From: Antedon bifida
Taxonomy: Eukaryota > Echinodermata > Crinoidea > Comatulida > Antedonidae
DNA: 64,000 nucleotides
Direction: 5' to 3'
Assembly (NCBI GenBank): GCA_963402885.1
Contig: OY727096.1
Location: 28,067,820 to 28,131,819 of the forward strand
The notes under the pieces: generated by a model
What the model saw: only the letters and a program-made list of their open reading frames with translations
What the model was told of the DNA's origin: nothing
Database searches by the model: none
Shown: in pieces, positions 25,830 through 36,617 of the stretch
How positions within the stretch are numbered: position 1 is the stretch's first letter
How the letters are laid out: each line of letters starts with the position of its first letter
Translations under genes and position numbers: made by a program

Positions 25830-27850
25830 GTAAACCACCAAGTCAATGGATTGATCTAACATATAAACCAGCTCAGATACAAAAATCAGTAGAAGATAAA
25901 AACACTAAATGGATTTACCTAACCAGTTCAGTGATAGTTAAAGCACCAAGTCAATGGAGTTACCTAACCAGTTTAGTGATAGTTTAAGTACCAAGTCAAT
26001 GGATATACCTAACCAGTTCAGTGATAGAAAGCACCAAGTCAATGGATTTACCTAACCTGTTCAGTGATAGGTAAAGCACCAAGTCCATTGATATACCTAA
26101 CCAGTTCAGTGATAGGTAAAGCACCAAGTCAATGGATTTACCTAACCTGTTCAGTGATAGTTAAAGTACCAAGTCAATGGATTACCTAACCAGTTCAATT
26201 ATAGGTAAAGCACCAAGTCCATGGATATACCTAACCAGTTCAGTGATAGGTAAAGCACCAAGTCAATGGATTACCTAACCAGTTCAGTTATAGGTAAAGC
26301 AGCAAGTCAATGGAGTTACCTAACCAGTTTAGTGATAGTTAAAGCACCAAGTCAATGGATTTACCTAACCAGTTCAGTGATAGGTAAAGCAGCAAGTCAA
26401 TGGATTTACCTAACCAGTTCAGTTATAGGTAAAGCAGCAAGTCAATGAATTTACCTAACCAGTTCAGTGATAGGTAAAGCACCAAGTCAATGGATTTACC
26501 TAACCAGTTCAGTGATAGGTAAAGCACCAAGTCAATGGATTTACATAAACAGTTCAGTGATAGGTAAAGCACTAAGTCCAAGGATTGATCTAACATAAAA
26601 ACTAGCTCAGATACAAAACAAAAGTCACAAGTCAATAGATAAAAACACCAATTTGATCCAATATAATATCATAAACTGGTGCAGGTATAAAACAAGACTC
26701 AACAAAAGGTACCAAGTATGGATTGACCCAACATAAACTAGTTCAGTTAAAGCACAAAGTAAAGGTATGAACAGATAACCAGATCAGGTAGACAGTAAAC
26801 CTGGTAAGCAATTAATGATTATGTAAGATGACTAGCTTTGGCAGATCTAGATTTATAAATGATCCAGTCAGCAAACCGATTAACTAAGTTTACCACCAGT
26901 TCACCTGGTTAATAAATGCCCATGGCACCAAACAATTAGACCATTTTGGCATGTCAACAGGATGGTCAAGAAAGCAGACCACAAAAACATCCCTCTGGAG
27001 GTAATAATGTTGATCAGTATTTCAATATAAAATCAGGTTGGAATGAGAGTCAGCAAATGATAACTAAGTCAAGAGTTGGCAACCACAGACTAAATCATCA
27101 GATGCAGTATTTTTAATTATTTAGATTTAATATTATTAAATGTATTGTTTAAGAATAAAATGTAATGCTGATGTCAATTAAGTTTGTTAAAGGAAAAAAA
27201 TATAAAAAAATAAATGCATGAAGCTATAAATATTACTAATTCTTCGTAAAGTAAGTGTGAAATATGTTAAATGTCGGTAAAGGATATGTTATGGGTTAAA
27301 TTCCATAATACATTGGTGCTTATGGAGGTAAGGGAGGGATTGTGATCCGGAACTTTTTCATGACCCAATGATGCTGCTGTGTCATTCTATGAATGCTCAG
27401 AAACCGTATGAAGATGAGCAGAATGACTCAATAGCATGTAGTGTAGTGTATCATGAAAACGAAAGGTAGCTATTTTTTTTGTTTGGATAGACAACACTCC
27501 TTTTTTACATTTATTTTGTATGTTTTAGATTGCTAGGTTTAATTGTTTGTAAAGCTGTAAATATGCTGTTTTACTAAAAATTTTCCTTTTGAGTTCAATA
27601 TTTTATTGGTCTCTGAGAGATGTGTTTATTGAATGTATCTTTCATGTAGTTCAGTAGTAGTTTTTTAAGGCTCTCTGTATTCTATTTACAATGTACAATT
27701 GAAATCAATTAATTTTCATAACTTTCCTTATTAAAAAGCATTTTAGTTTTTAGTTAATTTCATTAGTTGTAGATAGTGCTGTTTGCAGCTATTAAAATCA
27801 TCTCTGTTAATATCTTTATTAATGTTATAGTCTTTAATATGCTAAATAAA
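25830..27850 (+). other. SMARCD 3' UTR region with candidate poly(A) signals
   Basis: Downstream of the stop at 25827-25829. Canonical AATAAA hexamers on the plus strand lie at 26911-26916, 27154-27159 and 27845-27850. Which one is used cannot be decided from sequence. If any of them is used, the 45-bp repeat at 25890-26590 is transcribed into the mature 3' UTR. Confidence 0.5.
25890..26590. repeat. 45-bp tandem repeat in SMARCD 3' UTR
   Basis: About 15 copies of a 45-bp unit containing CACCAAGTCAATGGATTTAC, CTAACCAGTTCAGTGATAGG and TAAAG. The array is bracketed by near-identical flanks: GGATTGATCTAACAT and AGCTCAGATACAAAA occur at 25850-25882 and again at 26580-26617. The period is a multiple of 3, which explains the spurious open frames at 26266-26448 and, on the minus strand, 26423-26635. 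Confidence 0.9.
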
Positions 27851-29772
27851 ATGTCAAATACGTAATTAATGTTTTTTATTTTTTGTTCAAGTTAAGGCGA
27901 TTAGACTGAACACGTCATTTGATCATTTTAAGTTCACGTGACTGGCTTGGACACTTGATGAATTTGTATCCTTTTTGGCAAAACTTTATTTTCATAAATG
28001 TAGATTTTTTTGTAGAACTTCTGCTCTAGATGGCAGCAGATTAGTAAATTGGAAACTGTTTATAATTCTATGGCCCAATCTCGTTATGACGATGACTTCA
28101 GATCCAAAGTATTATTTTATAAACTCCTCTGCTGCTGATGAGTTCTGTTGGGTTGATTTATTGAAATATTATATAATCATCTGCTTGTGACGAATTCTAG
28201 AGACTTTCACATTCATCAAACATATGCATTGGCAGACAATTACCATTCTTTTAAAAACCTTGTACCTCTCTACAAAACATAATTTTACAGGAAGACGTTA
28301 TTTTTTGTATATTTTCTTCTTATAGCTAATTTTGTAGGCTTGCAGTTTATTTCATTTCATAAAATATGTTGTTTCAGTAATACAATTTTTAGTATTTTGT
28401 ATAGAATATATTTGTGGCCAATTCTTTTTTGGTGTCCATTTACGCAAGATGCATCATATAAGGTCAAAAGGTGTCCATGTCTGCCCACTTACAGTACACA
28501 CATGGTGAGACTTTTTCCACATTTTCTCCTAGATTAGAAACATAACTGAATTGTTGTTTTGTTTCATTAAGCCATTGTATGACCATCTGCAGTCATCATT
28601 TTTCTATTTTGTCCCCTCACATACAGTAGCCACTGCGCGATACTGCTTGTCACCTCACACACTGTACTCTTCATGTCTCAATAATAAAGGTGATGTTGAC
28701 CTAAAAACCACCACCTCCCCCTTTGTTGTATGTATGTATGCATTTGTGCTGTCTGTTTTATGATGATTGGTTCATCATTTTCTTTAAAAGTTTAAACTTA
28801 TTAGAAAGAAAGAGTATCTATTTTCAATTACTTAGTGTAATATTTATTATTTACAATATTACAAAATTAATTAATTATTAAAGTACCAGTAATAGTGCTA
28901 ACATGGATTTAAGGTAAAACAATTCTGAGTATGTGTGTCCGTGTAACTTAAAATAACTTTATTTACCACATATTCATTGTAATCGAGGGTGTGTTCAGAC
29001 GTACAAAGTTATAGTTTTGTGTCACCAAACTCTTGTATGCAAGAATCAATTTGATTGGTTGGTGATTTGATTTAAAAGGTCAAAATCATTGATGCATTAC
29101 TTTCATAGTTTCATACACTTATATTTTCTATTACCTTATGGAGTACCAAATACAAGACCATAAGGCTGTAGGTCTGAACAGGGCCTATGTTTTAGAGTAT
29201 AAAAGTCATAGTTAAAACAAGTAAAATTTTACATAATCAATCACTTAAAACATTTAAAATGTACTAATAGGAGAAAACTCCATTATTTATCTTCCACCAC
29301 CATTCTGGCTAAAATACTGTCGACCTACTCAGTCGTAACCTTTTTCTGAGGGTCAAAGGGCAAATTCTGGTAATATTTAAATCCCTTCTTGTCAATATAT
29401 CAATATGAATTTTAGAATTTCCATTTTAAAATCAGGATATCAACATTCAAAATCCTATCTTAAGAAATGTTAGAAATTACACTGTCAGAATTTTTCCTAT
29501 ACAAAAAATGGACAAGTTATTACAAATTTCCAATAAAAGTATTGATTTTAAATATATACATTATAACCAGCAAAAAAAGAAAACAAAATATGCGTGTCAT
29601 TATTTCTGGAAATTTACATATTCAGAAAATAATACATTTTTAACAACAAAAGCAAGTTATAATTTATGCCAACTATAGACAAGAGTGAAAATACATAAAC
29701 TGTAGTTTAATTAATTTTATTATAACAAAATATTTCATTTTTAATCAAACGAAAATTGTTCACTCAATCCGA
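27851..29772. other. Intergenic between convergent 3' ends
   Basis: No exon recognised. It separates the SMARCD 3' end (plus) from the VOPP1/WBP1-like stop at 29773 (minus). The minus-strand AATAAA (TTTATT at 29716-29721) about 55 bp past that stop is a good candidate poly(A) signal. Short open frames at 27975, 28340 and 28551 have no protein-like composition. Confidence 0.6.
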
Positions 29773-32700
29773 CTACGATGCATTCTCTGTGGTTGTTGTT
29801 TGAGGAGTAACATTAGTTGTACCTTGTGGGGGTACATACTCTGGGGGAGGGGGTAAGTTATGCGTTGGTTGAGCAGCAGCTGGATACGGGTAAAACTGTG
29901 ACTGATATTGATAATATTGTGCTTGAGCGGGATTTGGTGGGTACACATTTTGTTTTGTCACCTGAAAATAAAAACAGACAGTATTTAGGTTCACCCCATT
30001 TTAAAATGTTTAGGCCCTATACCCCACTATTTAAAATGCTGGACATGCGAGTAATATATATATATATATATAAATCCAAAGGCAAATTACTGAAAAAAAA
30101 TGACAATGCTGTGGGTATCAGTGGCTGGATCTCAATGGAGATACAAAAAAAAAGCGAAAAGCTAAATCAAAACGATAAAGTAAAACAGAAAAGTTAGCAG
30201 AGCTTTCGGGCAACACTAGCCCTTCATCAGTGCAAGTGAATATATATATATATATTCTGAAGACTTACATTTTCTGGTGAACATCACTGAGTAAAATCAA
30301 AAGCCTTACCTCACTGTATGGGGGAGGGGATTGGAATGCTCCTGCTGGGGGCATTGCAGCTGATGGTTGGTATGGACCATGAACCGGTACCACGGTTGGT
30401 TGTACACCTGCTGTAAGGTAAGTTGTTTGGTTTACTGGTATGCGTTGCCCGGTGCTTGTATGGATGTATTGTCTTCTGTAGTAGCCACACCCACCAAAGC
30501 ATGTCATCAATACAAAAATTATAATAAACCTAATAATAGAAGAGATTTATATTAGTACTTCGTTGTTACTATTACCGTATTGTTGGCACAGAACCCCTCC
30601 TTTGAGACAAATCTATTAACCACCCAACTCTCCCGATAGTGACGGGAGTCTCTCGATATTTTTTGTCATCTCTCCCTCTCCAGCTAAAATATAATTTCTC
30701 CCAATATTTTCGATAAACATAAAAAAATATTCAGATAATGGCGATAGTCTCCCGATCATTTCCCGCTAAAATACAATATTCTTGACATTTTCTGCGTTTG
30801 GTACGCCATGAAATACCCATGTTTACTATTATAGATGCAAATATCTTTCTATTTTTTTAATAGCGCCCTACAGTAATTAGTTTGAGGTCATTTTCAAAAT
30901 ATTATAGCGGCCTCTATAGTTTGGACATGCTTTAAAAAATCCTCGCGGTATTTAATTTTTCCAAGTTGGGAGGTCTGTTAAGGGCACACTTGTCCTGTAA
31001 AAACAACAAGGGGAAACAATTATATTTTTAACTAGAGCCTACAGTATTATGGAGACACAATGTGATTGTATTTATGTATCAACGATTTCCTTGAAATAAA
31101 CACTGTAGTGTCATGGTGATAAGTTTCGTTTTTGCACTGACTTACTGACTGACTGACTTTATTCTATGAATTCATTAGGAAATGTTTGTTTTTTCTATTG
31201 ACAGTATTCTTTCTGAAATGAACTACTGTAATTAAAGAATTAAAATTCAGGTAAAACAGTTAGTACTGTATTTCGAAGGAAATATAATATTCAATACTAA
31301 AACCAGATGGAATGAAATAACTCATCAAAAGCCCTTTTTTGTTTTGTTTTTTTTTCCAAAAGTGGGAATTTCCAAATCAGCTGTTTGTTTGAATCATAAT
31401 AATATAAGCCTCTTCCTCAGTACAGTAACTGTGAAAAAAACTTCCACATACGCATTATATATAGATCTATCTACTGTATAAATAAGCTAAAGGAATCTAA
31501 TCTATCTACTGTATTCCTTTTGTGTTATCACATAGAGATGGCTCTACTATGATATCTATATGGTTATCAGAATATTTTGCACATAAATTCTTTATATTTT
31601 CCATTTAATCTATTTCACCATTTCTGGGAAATTTTGTTTTTCTGTTTATATCTAAATATACTGTAGTTATTGTTTGATGACCCCATTGAAAGAACGTGTT
31701 TGATAGATATCAATGAACAAACACAATAACGATAGAAAACAAATATTGATTTTGCTCAGTTAAATTCTTCATACAGCTACACTAGTATCAGTAGTTGTAA
31801 AGCAAAGCAGTATTGTAGTTTACCTAGGCCTATTCCTTCTTGTGCCATTGTAAAAATCAAAATTTTGAGGAGCATGTTAATGAATTGGGGACGGTTCTAC
31901 CCAGTTGGCCGGGAGAAATCTCAAGGTAGCGACCTCAAAGCATAGTTTTACTGTGTGCCAATACCATTTGTAATACACACCACACCATTGAACAAATACC
32001 ACTATACTCTGGCAATCATGGTTTCTGAAATACCAGCCTTTGTCATTTTACAACAAATACTGGTATCTATTTTACTGTAAATAATAATTAAATGAGGGAG
32101 AGATTCAACAATTAAACACCCACTGTGACCATAAGGCATGCTACAACCAGCACATATCGGCCATTGATTAAAATCAGGAATTATAACAAAATAAATGTGG
32201 ATCTCAGTAAATATGTTCTTTCTTTTCTTCAATACAGAACCCTATTTATAAAGGGGACATCACCCCCACCCCCCAATGTGTCCCCTGAACAGGTATTGAC
32301 CATAGTAGTATTGTCATATTATTGCTCTTACTACTGTACAGTGATCATGACGTCAAAATATTATTTTCATCAAAGGCAGCATAGATGATTATCCTACAGT
32401 TCTATGGTAAAAACTTTTTAGATTTCTTTTACAGTACCGACCATAACTACCCCCCCATTTGGATGGATTTATGTAGGAAAAATGCATATTTATCTATCCA
32501 TCGTCAATCGTTATCGTCCTAGTAAGCCAAATTAAATATGGCCATAGATAAATTAATGCAAGTCATTGGTCAAGGATCTTAATGAGCTGTTTTTAAAAAG
32601 CAATTAACGGATGGACATACATAAAGCAAACAAAAAGGCCTTGTTAGATGGTATTGTAACGAGATGGGCTTTGTCTTGAGAACAAAGAACTTAAACCTGT

Positions 32701-33949
32701 ACTGTACACTAGGGTTTCAGACTTAAGTATTTGAATTATTTTGTATATTGCAAGTCATAGGAATTTTATAAACAAAATAAATGCGACTTTATTCCACTCA
32801 TCCAATTCTTCACCACTTTCCAGTTTGAAATTTTATAGATTTATATTGGCATACAATACTTCTACTGTCACCGTTGATCGTTTAGTACTAATTGATTATC
32901 AAACTAGAAAGACTTGATTGACATATAGTAGCTACCAACACAACTTTATTGGATTGGTTCAATGCAACTTGACTCCACCACATGAGTCACTCCTCCTCAC
33001 AGTGACATTCATTTATATAGGGTTACAGTTTTACACTATTTTAAACTACGATTTTTTCGCAAACATTTGTGAAATACAAAATGCTTTTACTGTATTTTTA
33101 TGTGAACCTTACCAAAAATACCAAAGGTTCCAATAACTGTAGGTGGTGTAATAACAGCATTCATCAATGTTGCAGCAATACTGGTCATAGTCATCACAGC
33201 TAAAAATAGAAGATGGTTAAGTTGCTGTTGTTACACACATTCAAATTAATAAATCCCCACATTTGTATGTTAGGGAGCTATTTATTATTACTGCTAAATA
33301 TTAAATGAAATAAAAATGTTTTTGATTGATGTTTTTTAATTATTCTAGTTATTAATTTTAGATTTGATGATAAATTGTGACATTATTTAATAATAATACT
33401 TACTAATATGATGGGCCACAGTCACTGCCTGAAACCTGAAATGATATAAATGCAGTTTAAACTTTAATTATTGTATTTATTTGAATAAATACCTCATAGA
33501 AATGAAAAAATACAATTAATTATTCAATTAATATTAAGATAAAATAAAGTATACTCATTGTTCTCCTATTAAAGGCACTATGGGCGTGTCATAGATACTC
33601 ATTTTTTGTTGCTGAATTCATCGTTTTTAACATAAATTTGGACGATTTTTGCTATAAAAGTTGGGCTTTTATAATTAACTAACAATTATCTACTATCGTT
33701 TGGTAGGTATTTGCAACATTCTTTGTTTGTTTGTTTCCGTTTGGTGTTTAGTAGGACCCCTACTCGCCTAGATAGCCTAGACCTCTAGCCATGCCGACCT
33801 AGCTGTAGCTAGTAGGCCTAGCCTAGCTGGCAAATACCCGTCGTGCGTGCTTTTTTAGTTTAGTAGATATTTTTCACAAATAAACTTACTCCTGTTATTA
33901 AGTAGAACGTGATCAATGGTAAAATATATTTCAATATATTCCGATACAT
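29773..33949 (-). CDS. VOPP1/WBP1-family PPxY membrane protein
   Basis: Five exons on the minus strand: 33949-33890, 33435-33404, 33199-33113, 30529-30310, 29961-29773; all GT-AG, frame continuous, 195 aa. Start ATG at 33949 follows AATAAAA and gives a hydrophobic signal peptide (residues 1-20, MYRNILKYILPLITFYLITG). Then comes a short Cys-rich lumenal/extracellular segment (C26, C32, C39, C40, C45, C46), a transmembrane helix at about 54-77 opening with WNLWYFWF and ending GYYRR, and a Pro/Tyr/Gln-rich cytosolic tail with WW-domain ligands PPPY (128-131) and PPEY (172-175). This layout, and the CC-x-LWYFW-TM-YYRR pattern, match VOPP1 (ECOP) and WBP1/WBP1L proteins, which sit in endosomal/lysosomal membranes and bind WW proteins such as NEDD4-type ligases or WWOX. 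VOPP1 against WBP1 cannot be decided by eye. The gene is divergent from NMT and convergent with SMARCD. Confidence 0.85.
30060..30252 (-). repeat. Family F dispersed repeat with CTGATGA/GAAA core
   Basis: On the minus strand: TATA run, CACTTGCACTGATGAAGGGC, TAGTGTTGCCCGAAAGCTCT, then later GTATCTCCATTGAGATCCAG and CCACTGATACCCACA. The second copy is at 51935-52105. The GGGC/GCCC pair forms a short stem between CTGATGA and GAAA, as in a hammerhead ribozyme core, but I find no partner strand for the stem after GAAA and therefore do not call a ribozyme. Lies in intron 4 of the VOPP1-like gene and is flanked by (AT)n on both sides. Confidence 0.7.
30610..30985. mobile_element. Family G foldback element (CCAACTCTCCCGA)
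   Basis: Begins TTAACCACCCAACTCTCCCG and ends CCAAGTTGGGAGGTCTGTTA, which is roughly its inverse. The interior repeats CTCCCGATA/TCTCCCGATCATTTCCCG. A related fragment (ACAGACCTGCCAACTCCCTT) lies at 39200-39310 in NMT intron 5. Located in intron 3 of the VOPP1-like gene. Confidence 0.55.
33765..33835. repeat. AGGCCTA/CTAGC cluster, VOPP1-like intron 1
   Basis: Dense short overlapping CCTAG, TAGGCCTAG and CTAGCTG words in the first intron, within 200 bp of the start codon at 33949. The same word family clusters near the 5' ends of NMT (35870-36065) and RBM48 (52915-53245). Confidence 0.7.
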
Positions 33950-36617
33950 TTTTATTCTTCTTACAAGTAGTACTATCTGTTAAAAATGAGTTTTAATATC
34001 AATATGTTCGCCCAAAATGGCTGTATCCGGGCGGTAGTGTGTTGTTGTTTTGTTGGTATTGATCTCTCATGTGATATTATTGCATACGCTCTATTACAAT
34101 ATATTACGTCATTTCCGGGATCGAAACTTTATAAAAGAATTTCACGGAAACAATTATTATACAGTTATAATAAATAAGCTATCGAATTCGAATGATCTTT
34201 AATTATTGGAATCATATTTTGATAACTAATACTTCACTTCTCTAGACAATGGTGACCATAAAGCTGCAAACTTTCCTTGAAGTTCGGCATGGATTGTAAT
34301 ATCCGTTTTCAATTGTGCTCTTTGATTCATCAACACTATGATTTCAATTCTTCTCTACCAGTATGTCTTCTTTTTTTGTGTTGTTTTCAATTCCAATTCA
34401 AACGTTTGAATCTCATAAATTACTTTGGCAGTGTTTTTTAAAGTAAATGTCTAATTAAGCCTATAGTGACAATTTATGCCGCAAGATTGTAACCTAATTG
34501 AGATAAAAGATTATTTATACAGACATTCAAACATTAAATTATAAGTTAAATTTCACCTACAGATTCAAAAAGTAAAATGTTAAAAGTTAAAATTTATACT
34601 TGTCCAAAATAATGTAGAAAAATGTTAAACTTGTATTGTCTTGTATTGAATATTTTCTTTACAATTTTTTGTTGAACATGCCATGATAATAGTTATTCAC
34701 TTTGACCAAAAATTGGACCGAAAAAAAAATATTTACCTGAAAAAACTGTAATTTAAGCTAAAAATAGTCAAATTGGCTGCCAGCAAATGGGTTTTTGGTT
34801 GAATTTAATCATTTATTTTGTCAGTTTTTTAACTGAAAACATTATTTTTTCGGGGTTTTCTTTACGGAAGTGATTAACTTTGTTAAAATTACAAAATGAA
34901 CTATTCAAAGTCTGATTTTAAATCTTCATTTTCTTGTTTTTGGAGGACAATACATCTTTAAAATTTATAAAAATATAATAAACATGAACAAAATCTTAAT
35001 AAAAGGAGGACAATGGCATTAATGGGCTTTCGTACATAAGTAATATTGCTTGGATTTAAATAATGTTATTGCTATAAATCTTTAAGATATACGGTAATTT
35101 TAACTTGGTTTTTAATCAGAATAGGATTGTATTTAAAGGGGAGAGAATTAAGAGAGAAAGTTGCTCTCTGTAACAATGAATACAGATTGAAGTACCGTAC
35201 GCATACCTTGACAAGATAGATTTTAAAAAAATGTAGTAGTAGGTAGTCGGGAAAACCAGTGGCTGCTTTGAAAGCAAGGCAAGTCAAAGTTGAAGAAATA
35301 ATTATAGAGTGGAAATGAGAAGAACGGGTTACGACTACGAGGCCGAGTGTTGAAATTAAGAATGATTCGCAAAGCGGTTAAGATTGGACGAGCAAATGTG
35401 CTGACTATGACATTAAAAAAAACCCCATTAATTTTGTCTTTTTATAGGCCGTGTTCCGCATCCATATATTTCGGGTTATACGTAGTGATCTTCACAAATA
35501 CATTTTGGAATTTCTAGAAATAAAAATAGATAATCTTTCCAAAAATTGGTGGCGCTCTATCAAACTATTAAACAATATTATTTCAATAATACGTATATAT
35601 GTACATTTTAATGTCTTTTATATCAATTTTAGAACAATAAAATACAAATTGTGTATTTGTATAATAATAATATTTATATGCACACAAAATGCTGAATATA
35701 GTAGTCAGTAAATACTTAATTTAAACAGAAATATTTGTCTAAGCCTGTCCAAAGATGGCGATCTAGTACACAAGGTGTGGGTTGTGCGAGCGAATTGTGC
35801 GAAACTTGTTGTATTGCGACAGTACAGCGCTATAAATTACATCAACATCATAATTTTAACATAGAATGTAGGTATAGGCCTAGCCTAGTATGAATATATA
35901 AATAGAAGGGTTGTTGCATTATTTAATGGGAGTGTATAGGCTAGGCCTAGCCTAAAAAAGTTGCCTCCAGTCCAGAGAGATCGACAGACACGACACAGCG
36001 AACGATTGCAACTAGGCCTAGCCTACTCTAGCTAGGCATGTGCTAGGCTATATAGGCCTAGCTTAGTAGTAAATAAACAGGCCTGGGCCTTAAACATTTT
36101 AATTGTTGTATTATTGATGGACGTGTGGTCAAACGCGCTCGATATTTATGAAATGCAAATCATTGTTCTTCCACTTGTTCCCACATTTAAAAAAAAGGAA
36201 AACATTGTTATATAATAATTAAAGCTACTAAGCAGGTGGCTAGACCAGGGAGTTGTAAAATAATAATAATATTTTACAACTCCCTGGCTAGACTAGGCCT
36301 ACCTAGAGCTACCGTACAGTAGGTACCATATATTTATCATCACTTTTGGTTTGCTGCTGGTCTCTATAAATAATTCAGGGAGCTTTAGGAAAAAAGAGTT
36401 TTCTTCAAAGATGCATATAATACAAATTAAAGGCATTTATAATATTTAATAATAATAATGATTAATTCTTGAAAAATCTACTCTAGCTTTAACCACGAAG
36501 TGGCAATCCAGTATGATATATTTTATTTATCAATTAAAAAAAAATATCTGTGCTAACTTAATTAACCAAATATTATCTGATCTGAAATTTTTACCCATAG
36601 CTGACCTGACCTTTAAA
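33950..36617. promoter_or_regulatory. Shared 5' region of the divergent VOPP1-like and NMT genes
   Basis: A 2.7 kb interval between the two start codons. AAAATGGCTGT at 34014-34024, 65 bp upstream of the VOPP1-like ATG, and AAAGATGGCGAT at 35751-35762, 0.85 kb upstream of the NMT ATG, both resemble the YY1 core AARATGGCNGC, which is often found at transcription starts of housekeeping genes. CpG and GC content rise around 35750-36060. An untranslated NMT first exon could start near 35750, but I cannot place its donor. The AT-rich stretch 34400-34990 holds a dispersed repeat shared with 9770-9860 and 14460-14520 (TTTACCTGAAAAAACTGTAA). Confidence 0.4.
35870..36065. repeat. AGGCCTAGCCTA cluster upstream of NMT
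   Basis: Repeated TAGGCCTAGCCTAG-type words, mostly self-complementary in the AGGCCT core, 0.55-0.75 kb before the NMT start codon. Single words recur at 36290-36305. Confidence 0.75.

Noticed and set aside
29817..30197. 126-codon plus-strand frame at 29817
   Set aside because: It is antisense to the last exon of the VOPP1-like gene and then runs through an intron and an (AT)n tract; composition is not protein-like.
30060..30252. Active hammerhead ribozyme
   Set aside because: Only the CTGATGA/GAAA core and one stem are visible; the strand that would pair after GAAA and the cleavage triplet were not found within the copy.
36513..36617. Upstream in-frame ATG at 36513 as the NMT start
   Set aside because: It would add 35 hydrophobic/irregular residues not found in the family; the ATG at 36618 (AAAATGAGC) gives the usual acidic, Lys-rich N-terminus.
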